From Tupaia tana (Eukaryota > Chordata > Mammalia > Scandentia > Tupaiidae), in contig JAKSZU010000003.1 in NCBI GenBank assembly GCA_026018925.1, forward strand, positions 191,104,139 through 191,168,138: a DNA stretch of 64,000 bases, written 5' to 3'. Of the stretch, positions 35,769-47,642 are shown piece by piece. A program made the translations under genes and the position numbers. A model generated the notes under the pieces. The model made no database searches and was not told where the DNA came from. It saw nothing but the letters and a program-made list of their open reading frames with translations. Position 1 is the first letter of the stretch, and each line of letters opens with the position of its first letter.

Positions 35769-35847
35769 GGGGGACCTCCAAAAGTTCATGGGAAAATGGA
35801 ATTAAAGTAAGACTTTATTTTGGTGCAAAAAGTTTTTGAAATCCCTG
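35769..35847. mobile_element. Candidate second MITE family, partial
   Basis: 'acctccaaaagttcatggga' followed by 'gaattaaagtaagactttat' and 'ttttggtgcaaaaag' matches the reverse complement of the right half of 57002-57124. A mariner-type origin is likely but not certain. Confidence 0.5.
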
Positions 35848-35854
35848 AGTACGT

Positions 35855-35857
<3 letters not shown>

Positions 35858-35887
<30 letters not shown>
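35858..35887. repeat. (CA)n microsatellite
   Basis: About 15 uninterrupted CA units. Confidence 0.95.
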
Positions 35888-35889
<2 letters not shown>

Positions 35890-36011
35890 ACTGTGGAGAG
35901 CGTGTGCCAGTTACTGAGTGCTGGCAGAGGCTCTTCTGGAGGATGGGTGTTATTCAGTCCTACTGATGAGAAAACAGAGGGTAATAATATCCTTTAAAAT
36001 TATACAAGGGT

Positions 36012-36041
36012 TGGGACCAGCAGGTGTTATCATGGTTCTTT
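36012..36041 (+). repeat. tRNA SINE head fragment
   Basis: 'ttgggaccagcaggtgttat' is the first 20-30 nt of a SINE head, cut off just before the left target copy of the RPL21 retrocopy. The full SINE restarts at 36639. Confidence 0.6.
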
Positions 36042-36057
36042 AAAGTTATACAAGGAT

Positions 36058-36621
<564 letters not shown>

Positions 36622-36638
36622 AAAGTTATGTAAGAGTT

Positions 36639-36890
36639 GGGACCAGCAGATGGTGTGATGGTTGCATTGCTGAACTCCCACATGGCTGACCACAATGTGA
36701 GTCCTGGACCCAGTGGCTTGAAACCACATGGGTTATATGCACACACATGCCCAAAATCCTGAGAGGAGAATGGAGGAGATGGGATTGTGGTATGGCCTTC
36801 CACCCTGGGGAATGATTATCTCTCACTTTCTGTCTCTGTCTCTCTGGTGAGCGCACATGTCCTATAGCAAAAATTTCTCTTTAAAAAAAA
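36639..36890 (+). repeat. Long-type tRNA SINE
   Basis: Head 'gggaccagcagatggtgtga', body 'ttatatgcacacacatgccc', 'tcctatagcaaaaatttct' and A8. Flanked by gttatgtaagagt and gttacataagggt, an imperfect TSD that overlaps the RPL21 TSD. Confidence 0.9.
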
Positions 36891-37735
36891 AGGTTACATA
36901 AGGGTAAACTGTTAATAAAAGCAGAGCCAGCATTCGAAGGTAGGATTGTTTAATACCTTGTATAGTTAACCACAGTACTGTACTACTTTGGATAAGGAAA
37001 AGAATATCCTCAAGGAATAATGACTCACCCAGTGGCCTTCAAGGCATGGGATAAAAAGGAAGTTGACACCATCTGTTTAAAGTCAGACCTTTGTATCTGC
37101 AGGTGCCACATTCGTGGGTGTGAGTTCAGCCAGAGGTAGATGGAATTTCCTTCATATTTACAGAGAGTGAAGCTGTGGGAGAGACACCATAAGGGACTTG
37201 ACGCATGGATTTTGGTATCTGCAGGGTGTCTTGGTACCAGTCTCCCGTGGATTCTAATAGACAACTGCATTTGTTCATTTGTCATTGTGGACTGAGCACC
37301 AACTATGTACCAGACACCATTCTAGATACTTGGACTGCATCGGAGGGCAGAATGGCCAGGTCTTTGCTCTCAAAGATCACTGTTGTCATGGAGCTGACAT
37401 CTGGCATCAAGGAAACAGACAATGATACAAGAAGTGGTACTATAATGAAGTTTATTAGAATGTTTGATAGTAAATGTAATAGATAAATTATATAGTTTGT
37501 TACAATGTAATAATCGCTGTGGACAAAATGTCAAGTAAAGCATAGGGTAAGGAGAATCAGGAATGAGTGGGAGAGGAGGGCTGAAACGATCAGAAGGCCG
37601 CATTGTATGCTGGGTCTTGTACTACTAGCCCCTTAAACTAGTTTGCTGTTGTTAAGATGAGATATTTGGTGTGAACCAAGACATGGAAGAGAACATTAAA
37701 AATTGTTCACAGGGAATAGTGAGTAAAACAGCCTT
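36891..37735. other. Intron; ancient repeat at about 37280-37600
   Basis: 'tgagcaccaactatgtacca', 'ctcaaagatcactgttgtca' and 'ggaaacagacaatgatacaa' fit the same ancient repeat type as 29335-29653. The rest is unique sequence. Confidence 0.4.
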
Positions 37736-37961
37736 GGGGCCAGGAGGTGGCATAGTTGTTCAAGTGTTGGACTCCACATGGCCAACTGCAGTTTGAGTCC
37801 CAGATGCATGGCTTGAAACTCACCCCAGGTGTGTGTGCGTGCATGCCCGAGATCCTAAAAAGAAAATTGAAGAGAAGGGATTGTGGCATGGCCATCTCCC
37901 CTGGGGGTGATTCTCATTTTCCCTCTCTCTGGCAAGCACACACGCCCTATGACAGAAACCT
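37736..37961 (+). repeat. Long-type tRNA SINE
   Basis: Head 'ggggccaggaggtggcatag', 'gaagagaagggattgtggca', 'cgccctatgacagaaacc'. Its tail is (ttttg)-like because it meets the antisense copy next to it. Confidence 0.88.
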
Positions 37962-37962
37962 T

Positions 37963-38219
37963 TTGTTTTGTTTTGTTTTGAGATTTTTGCTATAGGACGT
38001 GTGTGCTCACCAGAGAAACAGGGAGAGACAGGAAACAAGAAATCATCCCCCCAGGGGATATGGCCATGCCACAATCCCTTCTCCTCCATCCTCCCCTTGG
38101 AATCTTAGGCACGCATAAACACGCCCAGTGTGAGTTTTAAGCTGCCGCATCTGGGACTTGAACCACAGTCAACTACACGGGAGTCCAGCAGTGTAACCAT
38201 TATGCTATCTGCTGGTCCC
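37963..38219 (-). repeat. Long-type tRNA SINE, antisense
   Basis: On + '(ttttg)n agatttttgctatagga', 'aaatcatccccccagggg', head ending 'atctgctggtccc'. It forms a tail-to-tail inverted pair with 37736-37961 with almost no spacer. Confidence 0.9.
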
Positions 38220-38589
38220 TCTCTGGCAGACTCCTTTAAAAAAAATTTAAACACCTTCTCAGGTCCAGGAGTGTGTCAGAAAGAGACAGGGCATGTGATT
38301 GGCAGGGTAGGTGCAGGTCAGCATGTGAGAGACCACAAATGCCAGGTCAAACGGTTTGGAGTCTGCAGGCCTATGATCTTCCAAGTGGATTGCACAAGAG
38401 AGTAACTTATGTGGAAGGATATATGAGTATATTATTTCTTTCATCTCACACTGTTAATGATTATTTTATGTATGATGTATAATATGTTGTAATATTATGT
38501 ATAAAACACATGATACATAAATAGAATCGTATATCATTTATAAACTAATAAGTACATAAAAGTTGGGTACATGTACTTAGGGGTTGTTT
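38220..38589. other. Intron, AT-rich low complexity at the end
   Basis: 38440-38560 is an AT-rich patch with repeated 'tatgtat/ataatat' words. No gene. Confidence 0.45.
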
Positions 38590-38830
38590 CACACAGTGAG
38601 TGAGAGTGGACTGTCAACCCATCTGCCTCGATCCTGACTCTGCTGCTTCCTGGCTGTGGTGTTTTGGGTGAGTTACTTCATTTTGGTGCTTCTACTTCTT
38701 CCTCTTTAAATGAGAAAATAAAGTGGCCTCATAGGGTGGCTGTTAGGATTCATTGAGTTAACATGTGGGAGGTATGTGAGGCCTCTGACCTGTAGTAAGT
38801 GCTCAGTAAATGCTAGTTGATTAACCCTAT
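38590..38830 (+). repeat. MIR SINE
   Basis: Sense MIR: 'cctgactctgctgcttcctg', 'ggtgagttacttcattttgg', 'ctcatagggtggctgttagg', 'agtaagtgctcagtaaatgc'. Confidence 0.85.
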
Positions 38831-39750
38831 TACTGCTTGGTGCTGCCCTGCTTACCACCACCATCACCACCAATGCTGATAGGGAGGCATTTATGACCCA
38901 AAACTGTGAAGATAACATAGATGGTGAGTAAAAATTTTGAGCTAAAGAAAGGTGTGTTTTAGAAAATTTAAATTCCATGTTGTAACATGGAAATAATACT
39001 GTAAAATGTGTGAGGATTCCTCTTGATACATGTGTGTAAGAGAGAAATAAGTGAGTTTTCAGCAATTTTGACTTTTGTGTTAACACGCTTCACAGAAGCT
39101 TCTTCTGGTCAGTCAGTGACTGTGTTCTCTACCTTCCTGTAGATCATACTCAAGATTATTGAGGCTGAGATTAGCTCAGAGTTTTAAGAGTAGCGTTCCT
39201 GCCTATCATGTTATTCCTTGCACCTGTTTTGTTTTGAATTACATCCTTCCCCTCAGACCTCATCAGAAACTTAATGAATCAAGAAAGGAACACTGTCACA
39301 GTGTTTCAGACAAAGGACTCTTTTACTATTTGAAGGGGGAAATTTAAAGTTCAAAAAATGAAAGGAGTTATAGGATCCTCCTAGATGGATTAATCTAGCA
39401 CTTTTCTGAGTTAATTTTTCATCTTGGAAGACATTTTTCTAACCAACCACCCACTCTTACTGTTTGAGTCCTTTTAGGACTGAAGATAATTCAGAATGTA
39501 CTTTAAAAACACAGCAAAACAAAATATCACACTGTGTGCACATAGTCAGACTTCTGTCATTCTCTAGAATCCCTGTAATGTATCTGATGGTTTGTGGTCC
39601 CATTACATGATGGAATTTGGGGGTGGTTCCTCATCCAGTGAAAGTAGTAGTATTTGTTGTAGTTTATTTGTTGCATATACCAGTCATTACACAAAAAATA
39701 GTACCTCTTTGTTTTTATTGAGGTAGCATTTTTAAAGTTGTACAATATAT
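38831..39750. other. Intron, nothing recognised
   Basis: Unique sequence. The minus frame 38706-39086 runs from unique DNA into the MIR and is noise. Confidence 0.45.
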
Positions 39751-39936
39751 GGGGGACAGCAGGTGGCACCATGGTTAAGGGCATTGAACTCCCACATGGC
39801 TGACCATAGTTCGAGTCCTGGACCTGGCAGCTTGCTTTCTCACTGTCTCTCTCACTCTCACTCTGTCTCTCTGTCCCTCTCTGGTAAAATTTAAATAAAT
39901 AAATAAAGTTAAATAAAATAATTCTTCAAAAAAAGA
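39751..39936 (+). repeat. Short-type tRNA SINE
   Basis: Head 'gggggacagcaggtggcacc', B box 'agttcgagtcc' intact, CT/CACT run, 'ctctggtaaaattt', (aaat)n tail. Confidence 0.9.
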
Positions 39937-40059
39937 TTATACAGTGTATGTACTAGTTGCATGGGTTATGGATTTGCTTAGGGCACCCAGTGTACTCATT
40001 AAGTAATAAGCTCTTTTCCTGTTTTAAACCATATTATTGTTCATGGCATTCTTTTTGTT

Positions 40060-40087
40060 TGTTTGTTTGTTTTAAGTGATTTTATTT

Positions 40088-40130
<43 letters not shown>

Positions 40131-40300
40131 CAGTTATTACCCCCGACAGGGTCTTAACACACCTCCAGCCTTCCGGCTAACTGGGCTCACAGGCATGTCC
40201 AGTGTAGTCAGGCTGACCTGGAGTCTGAAACAGGACCCTCTTATGAGACTCCAGCATCATACAGGAATGCCCCCCACCCCTACACCACGACGGCTGGGCC
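40060..40300 (-). repeat. Candidate distinct tRNA-derived SINE
   Basis: Reverse complement begins 'ggcccagccgtcgtggtgta', an A-box-like start, and has 'cctgtttcagactccagg', a B-box-like motif about 70 nt on. It ends in (ct)n/(ga)n (40092-40126 on +) and 'taaataaaatcactt'. The head differs from the common SINE of this window. Confidence 0.5.
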
Positions 40301-40399
40301 TGTTCATGACAGTCTTGTGTTTCTCATTCTCCCCTGTCCTCTCTCCTGTCCCCTGTGATGGCGTTGCTCAGCTTTGATGCTGCTGGTGTTTTTTGCTGT

Positions 40400-40535
40400 G
40401 AGTAGCTGCCCTTTGTGTTGTAGTCAGTTTGGGAGCGTCTCCCCACTAGATGCCACTAAATATGTACCCACACACACACCCAATTCATAACAACCAAAAA
40501 TGTCTCCAGACACCAGGTCATCCCTGGTTGAAAAT
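40400..40535 (-). mobile_element. MER5A-like hAT MITE fragment
   Basis: 'tccccactagatgccactaa', 'caaccaaaaatgtctccaga' and 'catccctggttgaaaat' are the reverse complement of the MER5A body and end. The other terminus is lost. Confidence 0.75.
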
Positions 40536-41861
40536 TTTTGTTTCATGTTATCTGTGGATTTTCTCCATCGTCCTTTGGGACAAGGCGTGACACAACTCTT
40601 AAATACCGATGGCCATGAAAGAAACTCTTTCTGACCCAGGAACAAGGTGAAGCTCAGCAGACTACATACAATGACTTCTGCACAGGAATAAGCGAATCGG
40701 AGGGTAGTACAAAACTCAGGGTGGAGATTACAAAGGAAACGCTCTCTCTCACGCATACGCTCACTCCGCTTAGAAAAGTACTGTGAATACATCAGCCTGT
40801 TCACTTTTAAAATTCCACCTTCTTGGTTTACTTCATGTCCCTGTCCCAACCTGCTTCTGATCCACTTACATATAATATAATATATAGCAGCAGCTTAATT
40901 CTGCCTCCCCCAGACTCACAGCATGACAAAACTCTATATTCTATTTATCTGGGGGTGGTTTGAAAAATAACACGTAATTAGATTCTTCTCACTTCCTTTA
41001 CTTGAAACACTAATATACGCTTAGGTACAATTGCTGTCTCTTTCATTAGTTTCTCTTGGTTGGCGGGCAAGAGGCTTTGCGGATACATCTTCAGTAAGAA
41101 CAGAGGTCCTGCTGAAAACTTAACCCAGGACATCAAAATGTTAACTTTGAGTTAAACATAAAACTTTCTCCAGATTCAGGTCTCAAGAAGATAGTGGATA
41201 AATGTAGATATGGTGCTAAAAATACATGGTAGAGACAATAATTATTGTGATTTTACTTTTTAAAAGGGCTCTTATATGTTGTATTTATCTCTTATATGTA
41301 AATGTCTAGATACCAACAGTAAACTTGACTTGACTGTCTTATATAAAAAAATAAGACTTTTTAAAAGCACGTCCTGAAGAAATTGTCAAATAATTCTTGT
41401 GCATGCTTTTCTTTGCCTATTTATAAGAGAAGGATGACTACACATATTAAAGTGAAATCATTCTGCTTTGGATAAAGACATGTATTGGGGGAAATAAGTA
41501 AATTAAATCTTAATGAATTTTCTTGTTACCATCAGTAACATACATTTTCTGTGTCTTTTCACATCAAGTGGATAGAATTGATAATTGGGGTAAGAACTTT
41601 CACTTGCACATGTTGTGTTTTGCTTCTTGTTTTTATTTTAGCTTTATTTTAGTTTTTTGGGAGGCAAATGAGGATAGACTTGCCTTTCTGCTTCATCTTC
41701 CACTTTTTTTTCTTATTAATAAATGAGATGTGTGTTATTGACACTCTGACACAATCGTTAAGTGTGAATAGATATCAGACATTTTTAATACCAGATCCAG
41801 GTCCTCTCTTTTTCACTAGGATCTTGGTCATTTTCCTACTTGGGATAAGAATTACTTATTT
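40536..41861. other. Intron, nothing recognised
   Basis: Unique AT-rich sequence. The 141-codon minus frame 40424-40849 crosses the MER5A piece and has no known match. Confidence 0.45.
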
Positions 41862-42003
41862 TATTTGTTGTTATTATTTACTTTTTAATTTGACCATAGA
41901 GAAAAAGGGAAAGTTAGTGAGCAAGCCGCCAGGTATAGGACTTGAACCACAGCCAGCCATGTGGGAGTCCTGCACCTTAACTGCCATGCCACCAACTGGC
42001 CCT
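41862..42003 (-). repeat. Short-type tRNA SINE, antisense
   Basis: 'tttaatttgaccatagagaa', then 'gagcaagccgccaggtatag' and a head ending 'gccaccaactggccc'. Confidence 0.82.
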
Positions 42004-42621
42004 GGGATACCTTTTAAAATCTCTGTAAAATGAGATTTCTGGTGAGGGAGGACATTTTTCATTAACCTCCTGAGATCATATTTCTAAAAAGGGATTCTAA
42101 AATTGTTTGTTTGGAATATTTTTTATACTTAATGGTCTTAAGCGTTCTTTTATTGTGACTTTGAAGAGTTTCTAAGTGCCAGAAAATTCTATCACCTTTA
42201 TTAATCTTCAAAGAGATCAGTGTAATTAACATCTTAAATGTGCTTTTTGACTTTTTTTTACGTATTCAGTACTTAAGCCTTTAAAAATTCTTTATATTTT
42301 GTAGACAGACTGGTTATACTTGTAAGTTGAAGTCCTTTTGTAGCAGATGGACTTTATGCCTTTCTTTTCAGATTACAGGCAAAATAGCAACTTTTATATC
42401 TTTTTGAAAATCAGCTTGTTTCCTGCTTCATAATTGATTTTTTTCAAATATGTGAGGCATTTACTTATCCAGTTATTAAACTATACTTATATTGGAAAGC
42501 AGTATTAATTGATTAGTTTTTCTGAAAGAAAATTTAGATCGTCTTTAGGCCTAGGTTTTGGAAATGTAGAGGACAGAGATGCTGGGCAGTAATCTGTGTA
42601 AAATTTAAGATTAAACATACA

Positions 42622-42655
<34 letters not shown>

Positions 42656-42730
42656 ATGTGCGCGTTTAGAAATAAGGTGGTAGAACTTTAAGCCTACTTT
42701 CTTCAGAGGAGACTCTTAAGAGTGCTGTAG
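42004..42730. other. Intron with (TG)n at 42625-42654
   Basis: Unique AT-rich sequence. The TG run of about 14 units is followed by 'catgtgcgcg'. Confidence 0.55.
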
Positions 42731-42982
42731 AGGGAACAGCAGATGGCATAACGGGTACGTCACTGGACTCCCACATAGTCGACCAACGTTCAAGTCCTGG
42801 ACCTGGCAGCTTAAAACTCACATAGGGGACATGTACATGTGTGCCCAAAATCCCAAGAGGAGAAAGGAAGAGAAGGGCTGGTGGTGTGGCCAATCCCCCT
42901 GGGGGGTGATTTTTCACTTTCTGTCTCTCCAACGAGAACATGTATCCTATAGTAAAAGTCTCTAAAAGAAAAAAAAAAGTGC
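42731..42982 (+). repeat. Long-type tRNA SINE
   Basis: Head 'agggaacagcagatggcata', 'aatccccctggggggtgatt', shortened CT run, 'tcctatagtaaaagtctct', A-rich tail. Confidence 0.9.
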
Positions 42983-43087
42983 AGAAGGGATGTAATATAA
43001 TTTATACCCATCAACTCAGAAGTTTATGAGAGGGTAGGTTTCCAAAGAAAACCAATAGCAGCAGTGGTACCCTTCCTTGGTGTAGAA

Positions 43088-43282
43088 TGTCTAGGCATGT
43101 GTGTGTGCAACATCCTGAGAGGAGAATGGAGAAGGGATTATTGAGTAGCCTTCCCCTCTAGGGGGCAATTTCTCACTTTCCTTGTCTCTCTCTCTCACTC
43201 ACTTGCTCACTCTGCCTCTCACTAGCTTTCTCTGGCAAGCACATATGCCCTATAGCAAAAACCTGGGGAAAAAAAAAAAACA
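43088..43282 (+). repeat. Long-type tRNA SINE, 5'-truncated
   Basis: Begins in the body at 'gtctaggcatgtgtgtgtgc' without any head. It has an expanded 'ctcactcacttgctcactc' run and the normal 'ccctatagcaaaaacct' end. Confidence 0.85.
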
Positions 43283-43319
43283 CGGAAAAGGTGGGGGTGG
43301 CCAGTATGTGTGTTAGAAG

Positions 43320-43659
43320 TTGGACTGTGGAGCTGTAGCCTAACAGTTAAATATCGTGAATATAAAACCAGATCCCACATGGCTGACCACACATCAGACC
43401 CCAGCCTGGAAGCTTGAAAAATATGTCAGATACATGTGCTTGCATGCCCATTTACTCTCATCAGTTGCTAGTGGGAATATGGAAAAGCCATTTTGGAAGA
43501 TAGTCTGGCTATTTATTATAAAATTAAACATAACTTACCATGAGACCCAGCAATCTGGCTAGGTACTTACCTGCTCAAGAATAATAATGATGCCAGCTAG
43601 GTAGTTGGCCATGTGGGATTCAGCAACCTTAACCACTGTGCCACCTAGCTGGTCCTCAT
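43320..43659. repeat. SINE head / L1 / antisense SINE head sandwich
   Basis: 43320-43450 is a decayed + SINE head and first body part ('cccacatggctgaccacaca'). 43452-43585 is L1 ORF2 3' sequence ('ttgctagtgggaatatgg', 'gagacccagcaatctggct'). 43590-43659 is an antisense SINE head ('gccatgtgggattcagcaac', 'ccacctagctggtcc'). Confidence 0.7.
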
Positions 43660-43680
43660 TGAACATTTTTAGTCATATTG

Positions 43681-43749
43681 TTGAGTCATCAGAAAAGTCA
43701 TGACGCATTTTTGTATAGAAAATACGTCGTGACTTTTCTGATGACCTAA
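43681..43749. mobile_element. Palindromic mariner-like MITE, copy 5
   Basis: 69 bp: 'ttgagtcatcagaaaagtca' mirrored by 'gtgacttttctgatgacctaa', with TA at 43750-43751; the left TA has become TG. The arms are the best preserved of the five copies. Confidence 0.88.
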
Positions 43750-43907
43750 TATTTTATGTTTTCTGTTTACCATATGTTTTCTTCCTTTTTTCTCATTCCT
43801 TGATAAAATTGTATTAAATAACATTATTTTCCTCACTCCTGTTTTTTTTCATATTCTTTTAGGAGTTACATGTTCTGTGATATAGCTCTCTTTTGTAAGA
43901 GACTTTT

Positions 43908-44175
43908 TTTTTTCTTTTCTTTTGAGGGGTTTTTGTTTTAGGGCACATGTGCTCACCAGGGAGAGACAGTGAGAGGGAAAGTGAGAAATCACCCCACCAC
44001 CAGGGGGAATGGCCATGCTGTAGTCCCTTCTCCTCCATTTGCCTCTTGGGATCTTGGGCACACACACACACACACACACCTGCCTGGAGTGATTGTTTCA
44101 ATAGGTCAGGGGCTCAAACTGTGGTCAGCCATGTAGGAGTCCAACAATGTAACCACTATGCCATCTGCTGGTCCC
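43908..44175 (-). repeat. Long-type tRNA SINE, antisense
   Basis: T-rich tail, 'gttttagggcacatgtgctc', 'caccccaccaccagggggaa', a (ca)n run, and head ending 'atctgctggtccc'. The TSD 'aagagactttt' is perfect at 43897-43907 and 44176-44186. Confidence 0.92.
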
Positions 44176-44254
44176 AAGAGACTTTTCTTAAAAATTTAAA
44201 GATAGTATCTTTATTTCTTCTCTCCAGAATATAAGGACATTAGAATACAGTAAC

Positions 44255-44698
44255 TGGGCCTAATCCCGCATAGTCAATGACACAGGTTGGGTTCCAGACC
44301 TGGCCACTTGAGAAACACACCAGGCACATGTGCATATGTACCCAGCATCCAGAAAGGAAGAGAGATGGAGAAGAAAAGATTACAGAGTGGCCATTCCCTA
44401 TGGGGGGTACTTTCTCACTTTTTTTTTTTTTTTTTTTTGGAGAGGTTTTTGCTATAGGATGCGTGTGCTTGCCAGAAAGACAGAGACAGACAGAGAGACA
44501 GAAAACGAGAAATCACCCCTCAGGGGGGATGGCCACACTGCAGTCCCTTTTCCTCCATTCTCCTCTCAGGATTTTAGGCACACATGTACATGCGTCGGGT
44601 GTGAGTTAAAGCCACCGGGTCCGGGACTCAAACCACGGTCAACTCTGCATGTCTGACTCTTGGAGCTCACATGCCCTCTGGCAAATTTACAAAAAAAA
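44255..44698 (+). repeat. Long-type SINE split by a younger SINE
   Basis: The old outer copy runs 44255-44418 ('gggttccagacctggccact' to 'gggggtactttctcac') and resumes at about 44650-44698 ('ggagctcacatgccctctgg', A tail). The gap holds an antisense copy. Confidence 0.82.
44419..44649 (-). repeat. Long-type tRNA SINE nested in another
   Basis: T18 tail, 'gctataggatgcgtgtgctt', 'aatcacccctcagggggg', 'caaaccacggtcaact', where it stops, so most of the head is missing (5' truncation). Confidence 0.85.
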
Positions 44699-44739
44699 AG
44701 AAAAGAATATGGTAACTGAATTTCCTTTTCCTATGTTCC

Positions 44740-45740
44740 ACATTACTGTTTTTAACCAGTCATTATTTTTATTATTTTATACTCAATATTTGTTTGCCAA
44801 ATACATAACCAGTTTCTCAGCTCATTATTTTTTCTTTCACTTCTCCCTTCTGATTTTAATTTCCATATTATTCAAGTACATCTTCCAGTAAAGTTTTAGT
44901 AAACATCTTCATATAATAAACTCTTCTAGTCTTTGTAGGTCTGAAAATATTTTACTTTTACTCTCAAAAATAAGTTCATAATATAGACTTTTAGGCTGAT
45001 ATTTATCTTCTCTTAACACTTTGAAAATATTATTACATTCTTAAGGCATCTGTTATAATGAGATACTATCATTAATTTGATAATCATGCCTTCGTAGATT
45101 GCCTGTTTTCAGATTTTTCTGATAGTGATGGTTCGTAGTTTCATGATGATGTTCCTAGGTATTCATTGGTTTTATTTATTATATTTAGAAGCTGGTGATC
45201 TCCTTTCATCTGAACTCATATTTTTATTCAACTCCAGAAAATTTGTACCTCTCTCTCTTTGCATATTGCCATCACTCCATTCTCTCCATTTTCTTCTGAA
45301 GTTCTTTGTTTTTGTTTTTGTTTTGTTTTCAAAAGAGATTTTTGCTGTAGGGCGTGTATGCTCACTGGGGAGACAGAGGCAGAAAATGATAAATCAGGGG
45401 GGATGGCCATGCAGCAATCCCTTCTCTTCCATTCTTCTCTCAGAATTTTGGGCACACAAGCACATTTGCCCAGCATGAGTTTTAGCTGCTGGGTCCAGGA
45501 CTCAAACCGCAATCAACTTTATGGGATCCAGTGATGTATGTAACCATTACAGCATCCACTGATCCCTCTACTGGAAGTTTTATTAGAAGTTCTCTTTCAT
45601 ACATCTTATTCTCTCCTCTCTCCAGGCTTTATTCTTAGTAATTTCTTCAGCTGTGTTTTCCAGTTCACTAATTGTTTTCAGTGTTCTCTTTCTAGTGACA
45701 CAGTGAAATAAGAATTTCACTCTGCCACGAACTTTCCTAC
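44740..45740 (-). mobile_element. L1M-type 3' region, antisense, split by a SINE
   Basis: Reverse-complement L1 landmarks: 'tcatgatgatgttcctaggt' (45141), 'ttcaactccagaaaatttgt', then after the SINE 'ttagtaatttcttcagctgt' and 'tccagttcactaattg'. Old, no intact frame. Confidence 0.7.
45305..45566 (-). repeat. Long-type tRNA SINE inside L1
   Basis: (ttttg)n tail, 'gctgtagggcgtgtatgctc', body missing the 'caccccc' part, head ending 'atccactgatccc'. Confidence 0.85.
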
Positions 45741-45759
45741 CTCAGTGAAGGAATTTTTT

Positions 45760-46022
45760 TTTTTTTTTTGGAGAGGTTTTTCGCTATAGGGCGCGTGCGC
45801 TCGCCAGTCAGACAGACTGAGACATAGAGACAGAAAGTGAGAAATCACCCCCCAGGGGGGATGGTCACGCCGCAATCCCTTCTCCTCCATTCTCCTCTCG
45901 GGATCTTGGGCACGCACGCACACGTGCCCGGCGTGAGTTGTAAGCCACCGGGTCCAGGACGCGAACCGCGGTCGACTACGTGGGAGTCCAGCGACATAGC
46001 CATTACGCTAACTGCTGGTTCC
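45760..46022 (-). repeat. Long-type tRNA SINE, young, antisense
   Basis: 'gctatagggcgcgtgcgctc' and all head CpGs intact ('cgaaccgcggtcgactacgt'). Perfect 17-bp TSD 'cagtgaaggaatttttt' at 45743-45759 and 46023-46039. Confidence 0.97.
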
Positions 46023-46039
46023 CAGTGAAGGAATTTTTT

Positions 46040-47082
46040 CAGGCCTAAACTTTTTACCCAAAACTACCTTAAACAAGGAGATCTCAAGATTTTGTTGAAA
46101 AATGAAAATAAGCCAATGAGATTGTTTTGGTGCAGAAATCAATAGAAATTCATGTGTATTTTTTTCATGATACACAGTTTCCATTAACTTTTTAAAAAAT
46201 TTTTTATACATTCAATCACATTATTTAGCTTACAAAGTGAACATTTCAATGTGTGAACATTTCTTCCTAGTCCAGTTGATCAAAATATCTTCAACAGATA
46301 ACACCACACCTCCCTGTCCCGTCAATTTTCTGCCTCAGTATCCCTCCTCCAAATGTCCTTCCCCAGGCCCCACTCCTCCACACACCCCACATCTGGCATT
46401 CACACCCATCCATTAACTTTTTGAAGGCCCAACCCTTGTACTTTATGATAATTCTGTTTTTATGTTCATGGATTTTCTTCCTTGTGTATTCTCTTTGACC
46501 ATTTAAGCACATTTAGTGCACTGTTTTTTGTTTGTTTCCTGTAGTTTCTAGATCATAAATTCTGACTGTTGCTGGGCCTGGGGCCTTTCCCAAGGTTTGT
46601 AGTTGTTTTTAGCTCATCTTCATGAATAGTGTATTTCCTGGCAGTCCCTTGTGCACTGGACCATGGAAGCAGTTCTCTGGGGTAGTTTTATATCTAATCT
46701 TTTAGGGCCTTCCCTCCAGATTTAAGTCAAGACACAGTGTTATGTTAATTACTTGTTTTCATGCCGTCTATGCCCCTTTCAAATTTGAAATTCCGATTGC
46801 CTATGAGAAACCAGTTTTCTATTGCTGTTGCCATGAGTTAACTAGATACCTTGCCATATTCCCTGGGCCAGTTGATCGAGTTTTTCTAGTTCGTGGAACA
46901 ATTTTTCACAGCTGCAAACATTGTGTAGGGATCTCAATTCAGGATCTAATACCACCACATGTCACTCTGCCTCGTCGATCACTAACTGCTCTCATTTCCT
47001 TCTTTATATCTGCCTTTTGCAAGTTCCCTTTTTTACCTTTGCGCTTTATATATTTAGTGTATTTTTTCTTTTCTTATTTGTT
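46040..47082. other. Intron, nothing recognised
   Basis: 46190-46420 is C/A-rich and 46440-46820 has mixed unique sequence. The minus frame 46291-46512 and the + frames at 46742-47086 have no match. Confidence 0.45.
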
Positions 47083-47325
47083 TTAATTGCCAGAGGGTGC
47101 ATGCTCTTGCCCCAGAGACAGAGACAAACAGACAGAGAGGGAGGGAGAAAGCACTCCCCAGCAAGACGTGGCCACACCTCAGTCCCTTCTCCATTCCTCC
47201 ATCCTGTCCGGATTCTGGGTGGGCATGCACATGTACCTGCCGTGTTTTTCAAGTGTCTGGGCTAAGATCAGAACAGCAGTAGCCATGTGGGATCTGGCTT
47301 CTCTAACCACTAAGCCAAGGAGCTA
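47083..47325 (-). repeat. Long-type tRNA SINE, old
   Basis: 'attgccagagggtgcatgct', 'ggccacacctcagtcccttc', 'tccggattctgggtgggcat', degraded head 'gccatgtgggatctggcttc'. Confidence 0.72.
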
Positions 47326-47642
47326 CCTTTTTTTGGTAAATCTGTAAATTTATATTTGTTTAAAGCAGGATGGAGAAACTTCATGTGTCATCTCAGTCAC
47401 ACATCAATGACTGATTTCTGAATTCCATGGTGTAAATGAGATTATCAGATTGATTCCCCCTCTAAGCCTAAGGTAATAGCCAATATGAAGGCATAGTATA
47501 TATTCATGTAGGAGAGGGCCATTACATGAACTCTATAGTTCTAAACAAGTCTCAGTTTTGCCAAGGGCGTTTTTAACCCCTCCTTCAGGTTTCTCAGTGG
47601 AGATGCTGTTTTCATGCTAGCTCGGCACAGCTGATTCCTCTT
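47326..47642. other. Intron, nothing recognised
   Basis: Unique sequence. Confidence 0.4.

Noticed and set aside
40424..40849. 141-codon minus frame
   Set aside because: Includes a MER5A fragment and unique sequence, no known domain, no exon-like boundaries.
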